Origin: Salsipaludibacter albus
Lineage (GTDB): Bacteria > Actinomycetota > Nitriliruptoria > Nitriliruptorales > Nitriliruptoraceae
NCBI RefSeq assembly: GCF_019798055.1
Contig: NZ_JAHOPH010000015.1
Span: forward strand, 1 to 64,000
Direction: 5' to 3'
Length of the DNA stretch: 64,000 nucleotides
Part shown: positions 40,378-49,578 of the stretch, one piece after another
Position numbering within the stretch: position 1 is the first letter of the stretch
How the letters are laid out: every line of letters begins with the position of its first letter
Program-made: the position numbers and the translations under genes
The notes under the pieces: model-generated
What the model was told of the DNA's origin: nothing
Database searches by the model: none
Seen by the model: only the letters and a program-made list of their open reading frames with translations

Positions 40378-42615
40378 CTAGCCCGCGTCGTCGGCGTCCG
40401 AAGACGCGGTCGACGGCCCGGCGACCGTGGGCGCCCGACCCGTCCACCCGCCGGACGCCAGCCAGTCGTCGACGAGCGGCCCCGCCAGCTCGGCACCGCG
40501 CGCGATGACGGGGTCGATCACGTCGAACTCCAGCAGCCCGACGCCGCGCAGGTCGAGCTCGAGCACCAGGTCGACGGCCGCCTCGTCCAACACCCGGGTC
40601 CGGTCCCGCTGGGACCCGACCAGCATCGAGCGCATCAGCACCGAGGCGATGCCCGGGTAGCCACTGCGACCCCGCCCGACCGTTGCGCGCAGCGCCTGCC
40701 ACCCCGACACCGACAGGCCGTAGTCGGACCGTGCGCGTGGACCCACCGGCGGTGCCACGTCCACCGCGATGATCGTGCCGCAGATGCCCTCGTCGGCGAG
40801 GACGTCCACCGGCAGGTTGTTGAGCACGCCCCCGTCGACCAGCAGGTCGGCGCCGTCGGGCACGGGCGGCAGGACACCCGGGATCGCGACGCTGGCGCGC
40901 ACGGCCGGGGCCGTCGGCCCGGAACGATGCACACGGGTCCGCGACCGGGTGAGGTTGGTCGAGACGCAGAGGAAGGGCTTCCAGGTGTCCTCGAAGTCCC
41001 AACCGTCGAACTGCTCCTGGATCGAGCGGGTGATGCGCTCGCCCTTGACCAGCGACACGACCGGCACCGTGTAGTCCAGCAGGCCGGCGAACAGGCGGTG
41101 CAGGGCCGGTCCGAAGTCCTCGGGCGGCACCCCACAGGCCATCCCACCGGCGATCGGCGCGCCGATCGACGAGCCCGCGAGCACGTCGATGGGCACACCG
41201 CGCTCGGCCAGCACGCGCTGGACGCCGACGTGCGCGAACCCCCGCGCGCCGCCACCCCCCAGCGCCAGGCCGACCGCCCGACCCGCGGTGATCCGGGCAG
41301 CCCGGTCGAGGTCCTCCCGTCGGCCCGCCCGCGCATGCAACACGCGGTCGACGCCCAGCACGTCGCGCAGGGCCGCCGTGCCACGCGGCTGGGCGGTGTC
41401 GACGGGATGGACGACGACGGCGTTGGTCCGGGTCGCCGTGGCGATCCGGTCGGTCGCGGCGGCGACGGCGTCCCGCTCATCCCGATCGGGCGTGGGCGAC
41501 ACGACGAGCAGCACCCGGTCGGCCGTCCCGAGGGCCGCCCGGGCCCACGCATCGGCCCCGCGATCGACCTCCAGGACCGTGAAGTCGTGGGTCAGCTCGA
41601 CCTCGTGGAGGTGGGCGGCGACCCGGCGGCTGCCCGGCTCGGACGGCTCGCTGGCGGCGATCCCGCGGACGCCGAGGTCGGCGTCGACCCGGGCCGCTGT
41701 CACGTGGGCGACCGTGCCGAACCGGCCCAGCGCCTCGGTGACCTGGGTCGTGACCACGCGGGCGTTCACGGCGGGGTTGGTCGTCACCACGGCGACGGTG
41801 GACACGACCCGGCGCTGGCCACGAGGGGGCCGGGCCATCCGCTCGACGAGCTGGCGGGTGATCCGCGCCATGGTGACGGGGTTGCGCGCCAACATCGCGT
41901 GGAAGGTTTCGGCGCGCAGCTCGGCCACGACCGAGTCGCGCACGGCGACCACGGTCGCCGAACGTGCCTCGCGCTCGAACAGGGCACCCTCGCCCACGAC
42001 CTGTCCACGGCCGAGCCGGGCGACCTCGGTCTGCTCGCCGTGCTCGTCCCGGACGGTCACCGCCAGGCGGCCGGAGACCACCAGGAAGGCCGACTCGGCG
42101 ACGTCGCCCTGGCACAACAGCACCTCGCCGGACGGCAGGCGGCGCAAGCCCAGTTCGGCGACGGCGGGCGCGAGCTGGGTCATCTCGGACAGGTCGGTGA
42201 ACTCGGTCAGGACGCTGACGAGGGCGTTGCGGTCGACCCGCTCCGCGGCGCCCTCGGCCAGGCGCGCCGCCAGCTCGGGATGGGCGTCCAGCGCCGCGTG
42301 GGCCACGGCGGCCGGCACGAACGCCACCCGGACCGGCTCGGTCGCGGTGACGGTCGCCGTCGAGACACCCCCGGCCAGCAGGCTGATCTCGCCGACAAGG
42401 TCGCCCGGGCCGAGCCCACCCACGCGCAGGCCACCCCCGCGACCCTCGACGGTGGCCTCGAGGTGGCCGGACACCACCCGGTACAGCCCGTCGACGGCCT
42501 CGCCGTGACACGTCAACGTGTCGCCGACGGCCACGTCCCGCACGGCGACGTCGTCACCGAGCCGCGCGAACAGCTCGGCCACCCAGGCCCGGGCGTCGTC
42601 GTCGCCGGCGGTCAC
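40378..42615 (-). CDS. Patatin-like phospholipase with two cNMP-binding domains
   Basis: A 745-residue protein of the neuropathy-target-esterase-like type. cNMP-binding domain 1 (about 15-130) has DLVGEISLLAGGVSTATV, lacking the usual phosphate-binding Arg; domain 2 (about 140-250) has VVGEGALFEREARSATV with the Arg in place. A P-loop-free spacer (about 265-430) leads to the patatin domain with GGGGARGFAHVGV, the nucleophile in AGSSIGAPI, and the catalytic Asp in DGGVLNNLP. It probably hydrolyses phospholipid or lysophospholipid acyl chains, gated by cyclic nucleotide. GTG 42615 overlaps the ABC-ATPase stop (GTGA), so it is third in that operon. Confidence 0.9.
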   Translation of the reverse strand: MTAGDDDARAWVAELFARLGDDVAVRDVAVGDTLTCHGEAVDGLYRVVSGHLEATVEGRGGGLRVGGLGPGDLVGEISLLAGGVSTATVTATEPVRVAFVPAAVAHAALDAHPELAARLAEGAAERVDRNALVSVLTEFTDLSEMTQLAPAVAELGLRRLPSGEVLLCQGDVAESAFLVVSGRLAVTVRDEHGEQTEVARLGRGQVVGEGALFEREARSATVVAVRDSVVAELRAETFHAMLARNPVTMARITRQLVERMARPPRGQRRVVSTVAVVTTNPAVNARVVTTQVTEALGRFGTVAHVTAARVDADLGVRGIAASEPSEPGSRRVAAHLHEVELTHDFTVLEVDRGADAWARAALGTADRVLLVVSPTPDRDERDAVAAATDRIATATRTNAVVVHPVDTAQPRGTAALRDVLGVDRVLHARAGRREDLDRAARITAGRAVGLALGGGGARGFAHVGVQRVLAERGVPIDVLAGSSIGAPIAGGMACGVPPEDFGPALHRLFAGLLDYTVPVVSLVKGERITRSIQEQFDGWDFEDTWKPFLCVSTNLTRSRTRVHRSGPTAPAVRASVAIPGVLPPVPDGADLLVDGGVLNNLPVDVLADEGICGTIIAVDVAPPVGPRARSDYGLSVSGWQALRATVGRGRSGYPGIASVLMRSMLVGSQRDRTRVLDEAAVDLVLELDLRGVGLLEFDVIDPVIARGAELAGPLVDDWLASGGWTGRAPTVAGPSTASSDADDAG

Positions 42616-43700
42616 CGCGGGCCCGTGGGGCCGGCATCGGACGGGTGCCCGGGGAGGCGCCGGTCGGCAGTCGGTGGCCCGTCGCCACCCGCGACCCCGC
42701 CACCTCGCTCCAGCAGCATCCGGAACCCGTGCGGGGAGTGCGACGTGAGGCGGAGCTCACCGACGGCCCGCACCGACGCCGACCGCGGGAAGCCCAGCAT
42801 GGCGCCGAGCTCGCCGAAGTACTGGCCCGGTCCGAGCACGGCGAGCGACTCCTCGCCACCGTCGGCCAGCTCGCGGTAGACCTCGGCCTCGCCCTCCTCG
42901 ATCACGAACACCAGGCTCGCGTGGTCGTTCTGGTGGAACACCACCTCGCCGTCCGCGTAGGACACCACCGTGGCGCCGGCCTCGACCGGGTCGGCCTCGC
43001 CGGACATCTGGACGACCCGGTCGGCGGCCGGCATGAGCCTGGCGTCGTGCGACGACACCACGATGATGCGTCCCTCGTCCCGCAACTCGGTCAGCAGCCG
43101 GATGACGGACTGGGCCTGGATGTGGTCGAGGTTGGCGGTGGGCTCGTCGGCCAACAGCAGCACCGGATCGGTCACCAGGCCGCGGGCCACGGCGACGCGT
43201 TGCTGCTGGCCACCGGACAGGTGCGAGGGACGATGGTCCATGCGGTCGGCCAGGCCAACCAGCTCGAGCAGCTCGGTGGCCCGGGCCATCGCCTCGCGTC
43301 GGGACGCAGCCCGCGTGACCAGCAGCGGCATGGCGACGTTCTCGCGTGCGGTCAGCGATCCCAGCAGGTTGAAGCCCTGGAAGACGAACCCGACGTCGCG
43401 CCGTCGATAGGCGTCCAGCTCGGCGCCGCCCAGGCTGGTCACCTCGCGACCACCCACCGTCACCGACCCCGACGTCGGGGTGAGCATCCCGCCGATGCAC
43501 GACAGGAGGGTCGTCTTGCCCGAGCCCGACGGCCCCAGGAGCACGACCAGCTCGCCGGGCCGGGCCACGAACGACAGCTCGTCGAGCACGCGCAGCCGGT
43601 AGCCGCCGGACTCGTACTCCTTCACCAGGTCACGCACGACCAGGTCGTGGTCGCCGGTGGCCCCGGGGCGCTCGACGGGGGTGGAGGTCGACGTCGTCAT
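42612..43700 (-). CDS. ABC transporter ATPase fused to a cNMP-binding domain
   Basis: A 362-residue protein. Residues about 20-240 are a MacB/LolD-type ABC ATPase: Walker A GPSGSGKTTLL, Q-loop FQGFNLL, signature LSGGQQQR, Walker B LLLADEPTAN and the switch His in SSHDARL. Residues about 245-340 are a cyclic-nucleotide-binding fold with GQYFGELGAMLGFPRSASV, whose Arg is the phosphate-binding residue. The fusion suggests transporter activity or assembly is tuned by cyclic nucleotide. ATG 43700 overlaps the permease stop (ATGA). The usual LolD-type ATPase is about 230 residues, so the extra domain is a clear addition. Confidence 0.9.
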   Translation of the reverse strand: MTTSTSTPVERPGATGDHDLVVRDLVKEYESGGYRLRVLDELSFVARPGELVVLLGPSGSGKTTLLSCIGGMLTPTSGSVTVGGREVTSLGGAELDAYRRRDVGFVFQGFNLLGSLTARENVAMPLLVTRAASRREAMARATELLELVGLADRMDHRPSHLSGGQQQRVAVARGLVTDPVLLLADEPTANLDHIQAQSVIRLLTELRDEGRIIVVSSHDARLMPAADRVVQMSGEADPVEAGATVVSYADGEVVFHQNDHASLVFVIEEGEAEVYRELADGGEESLAVLGPGQYFGELGAMLGFPRSASVRAVGELRLTSHSPHGFRMLLERGGGVAGGDGPPTADRRLPGHPSDAGPTGPR

Positions 43701-44737
43701 GCCCCGGCCCCCGCGAAGGCGGCGGCGGGGTCGATCCCGTTCACCCGCCGGATCCCGACCAGCGCGGCCAGCAGGCCCACCACGGCCGCGACCAGGGGGA
43801 CCTGGACGTAGGCGTAGTCGGGCACCCGCACCGCCAGCGGGAAGACCGGTTCGACCAGCGTGGCGACGACGGCCGCCAGCGCGGCGGCGAGCACGGCGAC
43901 CAGGATCGACTGCAGGGCGAGGCCCCCCATCAGCGGACGGGCGCCGGCGCCCACGGCCTTCATGATCGCGAAGTCGCGCTCCCGTTCGAGCGCGGACAGG
44001 TACACCACGGCGCCGACCACGATCGCGGCGACCGTCCACAGCAGTGCTCGGATGAGGTCGATCGACGCGACCGCGGACTCCAGCGGGCCGAGTGCGTCGT
44101 CGCCGACCTCCTGCGCCGTCAGCACCGTGGCGCCGTCGACGGGCCCGGGGTCGGCGGTCGTGAGGAAGGCCGACACCACCTGGTCGGTGTCGAACGACAG
44201 CTGCTGGGCGTCTGCGAGGTCCAGGAACACGAAGGGCAGGCCGGCCAGCACGGTGGTGTCCCGTGACAGCCCGACCACCTGGTGGTCCGCACGTCCGACC
44301 TCCACGACGTCGCCGACGGCCACGCCGAGGCTCTCGTCGACCACCACCTCGCCAGGTCCGCTGGCAGCGACGCCGTCCACCACCTCGGGACTGCCCAGCT
44401 CGCCGGCCAGGTGGCCGAACACGATGATCTCGCTGTCACTCCCGTCGGGCAGGAAGGCGGTTCCCCGGGACACCACGACCGGGGACGAGCCCTCGCCGAC
44501 GTCGTCCCGGAGGTCGGCGGGAAGCACCGACACGGAGGTGAACGGCCCGGAGACCCCGTCGGCCACCACCCACCGGGCGGCCCCGATGCCCTCCACGGCC
44601 CGGTGCGGCTCGGTGTTGAGCTGGTGGACCAGGCCGGTCATGAGGAACAGCAGGGTGAGCACGAGCCCCACCAGCACCGTGACGACGACCACGCGACGGG
44701 CACGGTGCTGCAGGTCCCGGAAGGTCACGAGCAACAA
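43697..44737 (-). CDS. FtsX/MacB-like ABC permease
   Basis: A permease of about 346 residues: one N-terminal helix (RRVVVVTVLVGLVLTLLFLM), a periplasmic domain, then three helices (ALLWTVAAIVVGAVVYLS, and two more near the C-terminus) in the FtsX arrangement, with ERERDFAIMKAVGAGARPL before helix 3 as in all FtsX proteins. It pairs with the ABC-cNMP ATPase. The longest frame begins at 44869, but a TAGCGT -10 box at 44787-44792 means transcription starts near 44780; TTG 44737, with GGGGGG 6 nt upstream, is the best start, followed by GTG 44728. Likely moves lipids or hydrophobic molecules. Confidence 0.82.
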   Translation of the reverse strand: MLLVTFRDLQHRARRVVVVTVLVGLVLTLLFLMTGLVHQLNTEPHRAVEGIGAARWVVADGVSGPFTSVSVLPADLRDDVGEGSSPVVVSRGTAFLPDGSDSEIIVFGHLAGELGSPEVVDGVAASGPGEVVVDESLGVAVGDVVEVGRADHQVVGLSRDTTVLAGLPFVFLDLADAQQLSFDTDQVVSAFLTTADPGPVDGATVLTAQEVGDDALGPLESAVASIDLIRALLWTVAAIVVGAVVYLSALERERDFAIMKAVGAGARPLMGGLALQSILVAVLAAALAAVVATLVEPVFPLAVRVPDYAYVQVPLVAAVVGLLAALVGIRRVNGIDPAAAFAGAGA

Positions 44738-44786
44738 CGGCGGCCCCCCACGTCCCGTACGACGACGTACCCCTCGACGACCTGTC

Positions 44787-44792
44787 ACGCTA
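44787..44792 (-). promoter_or_regulatory. -10 box of the FtsX/ABC/patatin operon
   Basis: TAGCGT on the minus strand. A GTG in frame with the permease overlaps this box and therefore cannot be its start codon. A 6-bp inverted repeat GGACGA...TCGTCC lies just upstream, in the -35 region. Confidence 0.45.
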
Positions 44793-44917
44793 GCGGTCGG
44801 ACGAGCCCTTCGTCCGGGGGTCGCCCGACTTCTGCGCACCCCGCGGCGCCACGTCCGGCCAGCGACCACCGCGCCCCGGGTCCCACCCGAGGCGATCCCG
44901 AGGCCATCCCACTTGGG

Positions 44918-44923
44918 TAGCCT
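44918..44923 (+). promoter_or_regulatory. -10 box of the MBL/cyclase operon
   Basis: TAGCCT, 30 nt before the GTG at 44953, with AGGGGAGG as ribosome-binding site. Confidence 0.45.
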
Positions 44924-44952
44924 CCGCTCGAGCCCAGGGGAGGCGACAGCGG

Positions 44953-45753
44953 GTGTACATCGAGATCCACGGCGCGCGCGGCTCCATGCCGGTCGGCACC
45001 GCCGAGTTCAGCACCTACGGCGGTGACACGACCTGCTACTCGCTGCACCACGACGATGGCACGCTGATCGCCATCATCGACGCCGGCACCGGCCTGCGCC
45101 GGATCCTGCCGGCAACGATGTCCGCCGCGGAGACGTCCGGGCGTCCCGTCACGATCATCATCACCCACTACCACTGGGACCACATCCAGGGCCTGTCGAT
45201 GTGCGCACCGATGTGGCGCGGTGACGTCGCCCTTCGCATCATCGGCCCGGGCGACCCGCGCCGGTGCATCGGCGAGGCGATCAGCCCGCCGTGGTTCCCG
45301 GCCTCGATCACCGACATGGACGTCGACTTCGTCCCGGCCGTCGACAGCTTCGTGCTCGACGACGTCGACGTGCGGTCGTTCCCCCTGCACCACCCGCAGG
45401 GTGGACGTGGCTACCGCTTCGACCACCAGGACACCTCGATCGTCGTGGCGACCGACCACGAGGCGGGCACCGACGCCGACCAGGTCCTGGTCGACGCGTC
45501 CCGGGGCGCAGGCGTGCTGGTCCACGACACCCAGTACCGGCCCGACGAACTGGCCGACAAGCGGGGCTGGGGCCACAGCACCTGGGAACAGGCCGTGGAG
45601 GTCGCCATCGCCGCCGAGGTCGACCAGTTGCTGTTCGCCAGTCACGACCCCTCGCGGACCGACGCACAGGTCGAGGAGATGGTGGCCGACGCTGCCGAGC
45701 GCTTCGGGGCGACGACCGCGGCCCGGCCCGGCTCGCGCTTCTGGGCCAAGTGA
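44953..45753 (+). CDS. Metallo-beta-lactamase-fold hydrolase (phosphodiesterase-like)
   Basis: A 266-residue MBL-fold protein. Opening MYIEIHGARGSMPVGTAEFSTYGGDTTC and the zinc motif THYHWDHIQG (HxHxDH) place it with the COG1235-type enzymes that include cyclic phosphodiesterases. Later metal residues are in DTQYRPDEL and FASHDP. It starts 7 bp before the cyclase-ATPase gene, on the same strand, and is probably co-transcribed. Cyclic-nucleotide breakdown is an attractive but unproven role. Confidence 0.83.
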   Translation: MYIEIHGARGSMPVGTAEFSTYGGDTTCYSLHHDDGTLIAIIDAGTGLRRILPATMSAAETSGRPVTIIITHYHWDHIQGLSMCAPMWRGDVALRIIGPGDPRRCIGEAISPPWFPASITDMDVDFVPAVDSFVLDDVDVRSFPLHHPQGGRGYRFDHQDTSIVVATDHEAGTDADQVLVDASRGAGVLVHDTQYRPDELADKRGWGHSTWEQAVEVAIAAEVDQLLFASHDPSRTDAQVEEMVADAAERFGATTAARPGSRFWAK

Positions 45754-45760
45754 GCCCCAC

Positions 45761-48700
45761 ATGACCGGCGAGACCGGCACGCGCGCGTCGACGGACCCCG
45801 ATCCGCTCGTGCGCCACCTCCCCCGGCTGGTGCGCTTCTGGGACGTCGAGGCCCCCGGGGAGCACCACCGCCAGATCCCGGGCTCCATGGCGTTCGTCGA
45901 CGTGTCGGGATTCACCGAGCTGTCCGAACGGCTCGCCCGTCATGGCAACGTCGGTGCCGAGGAGATCACCCGGGTCATCGACACCACGTTCGACGAGCTG
46001 CTCCTCGAGGCCTACGCCCACGGTGCGAACCTGCTCAGCTTCGGCGGGGACGCACTCCTGCTGTTGTTCGAGGGACCCGGCCACGCCCCCCGGGCCGCTG
46101 CGGGCGCCCACGCGATGCGTGCCCGCCTGCGCCAGATCGGCCCGTTCCACACGCGCGACGGCGACGTCTCCCTGCGGATGTCGGTCGGGGTCCACACCGG
46201 ACGATTCGACGTGTTCATGGTCGGACGCTCCCACCGCGAGTTCCTGGTGGCCGGCCCCGACACGACCCGCACGGTGCAGATGGAGGGTGCGGCAGGGCCG
46301 GGGCAGGTCCTGTTGAGCCCCGAGACCGCGGCGGAGCTCCCGGCCGCCAACCGTGGCCGGCCCGAAGGTCCCGGCATCCTGCTCCAGGGCGATCCAGTCG
46401 CGGAGACGCTGACCTTCCAGCCCGCCACGAGTCCCCCGATCGACCTCGCCCAGTTCGTGCCCGCCGCGCTGCGCACCGTCCTCGCCGCCGACCGGGTCGA
46501 GCCCGAGCACCGGCCGGCGACCATCGCCTTCGTCCACCTCGACGGCCTCGACGAGCTCCTCTCACAGCACGGCGCGGCGTCGGCCGCCACGGCGCTGGAC
46601 GAGCTGGTCACGGCGATCCAGCGAGCGGCCGACGACCACGGTGTCACCTTCCTGGCCTCGGACGTGGCACCCGACGGCGCGAAGGTGATCCTGGCCACCG
46701 GGGTGCCCCAGGCCACGGGCAACGACCAGGAGCGGATGCTGCTGGCGCTGCGCGAGCTGTTGGGACGCGACCACCAGCTGCCGATCGAGATCGGCGTCAC
46801 CAGCGGCCACGTGTTCAGCGGCGTGGTCGGTTCGGAGCAACGCCGGACCTACACGGTCATGGGTGACACGGTGAACCTGGCGGCCCGCCTGATGGCCGCG
46901 GCGGCGCCCGGCGAGCTGTACGCCACCCAGGGGGTCCTGGACGCCTCCCGCACCACGTTCGCGACCACGTCCCTCCCCCCGCTGCAGGTCAAGGGCAAGG
47001 CCGCCCCGATCACGGCCGTGGCGGTGGGCGACGCCGTGGGCACTCGGGACAGCTCCGACGAGGGACTGCCCCTGGTGGGACGCGAGGACGAGCTCGCGGC
47101 GCTGCTGGGCGCGTGGGACCGGGCAGCGGCCGGTGCACCCGGGACCACCGGCCTGACGGCCCCGGTCGGCATGGGCAAGTCCCGGGTCCTGCTGGCGTTC
47201 CTCGACGAGGCCGAGCCGGCCCGACTCGTGCGCGCCGAGTGCCGCCTGTACCAGGCCGCCACCCCGTACTTCCCCTTCCGCGCCCTGCTCCGACAGGCGC
47301 TCGGACTCCCCGAGTCGGACGGGGTGGCCGAAGCCCTGGCGGAGTCGGTGACCCGTCGTGCCCACGCGCAGCTGCCCTGGCTCGCCCTGCTGGGCGAAGT
47401 CCTGGGCGTGGAGGTCCCCCCGTCGCCCGAGGTCCGGGAGCTGGAGGACCGACATCGCCCGGCCCGCACCCGGGACGCCGTCCACGCCACCCTGTCGTCC
47501 GCCCTGTCCGAACCCACGGTCCTGCTCATCGAGGACACGCACTGGATGGACGACAGCTCGCGCGAGCTGCTGGCCGGACTGGGACGTGTCGTCACCGACG
47601 AGCCGTGGCTGTTCCTGCTGACCTCGCGGCCGCTCGAGACCGACGAGGACCCACCCTGGGACCACCACGTCGAGCTCGGTCCCCTGTCGGACGACGCGGC
47701 CTCCCGCCTGCTGGTCGCCGCCAGTGCCGACGACCCCCTCCTGCCCAGCCAGGTCACCGCCCTGGTGGAGCGTGGCGAGGGGCGCCCCCTGTTCCTCTTC
47801 GAACTCCTTGCCGCCCTCCAGCAGGGTCGTGACACCGAGGAGCTGCCCGACTCGGTCGAGCAGCTGATCGCCGCGCGGATCGACCGACTGGCCGCCGGGG
47901 ACCGCAGCATGCTGCGACGGCTGGCGGTCCTGGGCACGGGGTTCCGGGTCGAGTACACCGCCTCGGTGCTGGACGAGGACACGGCCGGGCCCATGCAGCG
48001 CGACCTCGCCCTGGGCCGGCTGCGCCAGTTCGTGACCGCGGACGACCGGGGCTGGGTCCAGTTCCAGAACACGCTCGTCCGTGACGTCGCCTACGAGGGG
48101 CTGCCGTACCGGACCCGCACGACCCTGCACGCGCGGGTCGGCGACTCCATCCTGGCCAGCACCGGGGACCACCCGGAGGCGGAGGCCGAGCTGCTCTCGG
48201 TGCACTACCACCGCGCGCGGCGGTGGGACGACTCGTGGCGCTACTCCCGGATCGCGGGCGACACCGCCCGCTCCCTGTTCGCCAACCAGGACGCGGCGAC
48301 CTTCTACCGCCGGGCCCAGGACGCCGCGCGCCACCTCGACCTGCCGCGTCGCGCGCGGGGCGAGGTGGCACTCGGGCTGGCCGAGGTCCTCGAGCGCGCC
48401 GGATTCCTGGACGACGCCCTCGGGGCCCTTGGCCGGGCGATGCGCCAGGTCGGCGACGACGACCTCCAGCGTGCCGAGATCCTCCTGCGTCGGGCCCAGG
48501 TCCGGATGCGCAAGGCGGCCTACCCCCAGGCACTGCGTGACACCGCGGTCGGGCTCCGCCTGCTCGAGGCCGCCGAGGGCCGGGAGGCCACCGGCCTGCG
48601 TGCACAGCTGCGGGCGCTGCGATCCTCGGTCCGCATGGCCCAGCAGCGACCGGCAGAGGCCCTGGCCATCGCCGAGGCGGCGATCGCCGACGCCAACGAC

Positions 48701-49561
48701 GCGCAGCGCCGGGACGCGCTGGCCCGGGCATCGGCGATCATGGACTGGGCGTACTTCGTCCTGGGCGAGCCGGACCTGGCGACCCACTCCCCCGAGGCAG
48801 TGACCATCTACGAGTCACTGGGCATGCTGGACCGCGCGTCCGACGTGGTCAACAACATGGGTGGGTTCGCCTACTACCTCGGCGACTGGGACGGCGCGGT
48901 CGCGCACGTCGCGCGGAGCCGTGACCTGTCCGCCCGGGCCGGCAACGACGTCCAGGCGGCCTCGACCGGGGTCAACCTCGGCGAGCTGTTGGTCAGCCAG
49001 GGCCGGACCGAGGAGGCCGAGCCGGTCCTCGCGGAGTCGCAGCGGGTGCTGCAGGCGGCCGGCGACCGCGACGGGGCGATCAATGCCGAGCTCCAGATGG
49101 CTCGCCTGCTGCTCCGCCGGGGCGACACGGACCGCGCGCGGGAGATGCTGGCGGAGGTCCGGGCCCAGGCCAACGAGCTCGGGCAACTGCAGTTCGCCTA
49201 CGAGGCGGTGCTCTACCTCGCCGAGTGCCTCGTGCGGGAGGGCGACGCCGACGACGCCCTGGACCTGGTCCACCGCGCGACCGAGCGGGCCGGGGAGCGC
49301 GCCGCGATGTTCCGTCCCCAGCGGGCACGGGTCGTCGCGCGGGCGCTGGTGGTGCTGGGACGCCTCGACGAGGCCGGCGACGAGCTCGCCGACGGACTGG
49401 CGGCTGCCCGCGAGGTCGGCCTGGCCTACGAGGAGGCGCTCCTGCGGGTGGCGCGGCTCGACCTCGCCAGCACGGGCGACGAGGCCGACCCCGAGGAGCA
49501 GGCCGCGGTCACCGCCCTGCTGGACGGCCTGGGCGTGCAGGAGGCGCGGGCCGCGGTGTGA
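45761..49561 (+). CDS. Tandem cyclase-AAA ATPase-TPR signalling protein (soluble adenylyl cyclase-like)
   Basis: A 1266-residue protein. Class III cyclase domain 1 (about 40-195) keeps both metal aspartates, D47 in FVDVSGFTEL and D97 in LLSFGGDALLLLF. Cyclase domain 2 (about 245-405) has His in place of the first Asp (FVHLDGLDEL) but keeps RTYTVMGDTVNLAARLM. An ATPase domain follows: the Walker-A region reads TAPVGMGKSRV and Walker B LLIEDTHWMDD. The C-terminal half (about 740-1266) is TPR-rich. The order is that of mammalian soluble adenylyl cyclase and of mycobacterial relatives. Start ATG 45761 is 7 bp after the MBL gene. The degenerate second domain suggests a pseudo-heterodimeric cyclase with one active site. 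Confidence 0.9.
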   Translation: MTGETGTRASTDPDPLVRHLPRLVRFWDVEAPGEHHRQIPGSMAFVDVSGFTELSERLARHGNVGAEEITRVIDTTFDELLLEAYAHGANLLSFGGDALLLLFEGPGHAPRAAAGAHAMRARLRQIGPFHTRDGDVSLRMSVGVHTGRFDVFMVGRSHREFLVAGPDTTRTVQMEGAAGPGQVLLSPETAAELPAANRGRPEGPGILLQGDPVAETLTFQPATSPPIDLAQFVPAALRTVLAADRVEPEHRPATIAFVHLDGLDELLSQHGAASAATALDELVTAIQRAADDHGVTFLASDVAPDGAKVILATGVPQATGNDQERMLLALRELLGRDHQLPIEIGVTSGHVFSGVVGSEQRRTYTVMGDTVNLAARLMAAAAPGELYATQGVLDASRTTFATTSLPPLQVKGKAAPITAVAVGDAVGTRDSSDEGLPLVGREDELAALLGAWDRAAAGAPGTTGLTAPVGMGKSRVLLAFLDEAEPARLVRAECRLYQAATPYFPFRALLRQALGLPESDGVAEALAESVTRRAHAQLPWLALLGEVLGVEVPPSPEVRELEDRHRPARTRDAVHATLSSALSEPTVLLIEDTHWMDDSSRELLAGLGRVVTDEPWLFLLTSRPLETDEDPPWDHHVELGPLSDDAASRLLVAASADDPLLPSQVTALVERGEGRPLFLFELLAALQQGRDTEELPDSVEQLIAARIDRLAAGDRSMLRRLAVLGTGFRVEYTASVLDEDTAGPMQRDLALGRLRQFVTADDRGWVQFQNTLVRDVAYEGLPYRTRTTLHARVGDSILASTGDHPEAEAELLSVHYHRARRWDDSWRYSRIAGDTARSLFANQDAATFYRRAQDAARHLDLPRRARGEVALGLAEVLERAGFLDDALGALGRAMRQVGDDDLQRAEILLRRAQVRMRKAAYPQALRDTAVGLRLLEAAEGREATGLRAQLRALRSSVRMAQQRPAEALAIAEAAIADANDAQRRDALARASAIMDWAYFVLGEPDLATHSPEAVTIYESLGMLDRASDVVNNMGGFAYYLGDWDGAVAHVARSRDLSARAGNDVQAASTGVNLGELLVSQGRTEEAEPVLAESQRVLQAAGDRDGAINAELQMARLLLRRGDTDRAREMLAEVRAQANELGQLQFAYEAVLYLAECLVREGDADDALDLVHRATERAGERAAMFRPQRARVVARALVVLGRLDEAGDELADGLAAAREVGLAYEEALLRVARLDLASTGDEADPEEQAAVTALLDGLGVQEARAAV

Positions 49562-49578
49562 CCGCGACCCGCCGTCCG

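Noticed and set aside
44738-44869. The longer FtsX permease frame starting at 44869 or GTG 44788
   Set aside because: The -10 box TAGCGT overlaps the GTG at 44788, so neither start would be on the transcript; the extra residues are Arg-rich and not conserved-looking.
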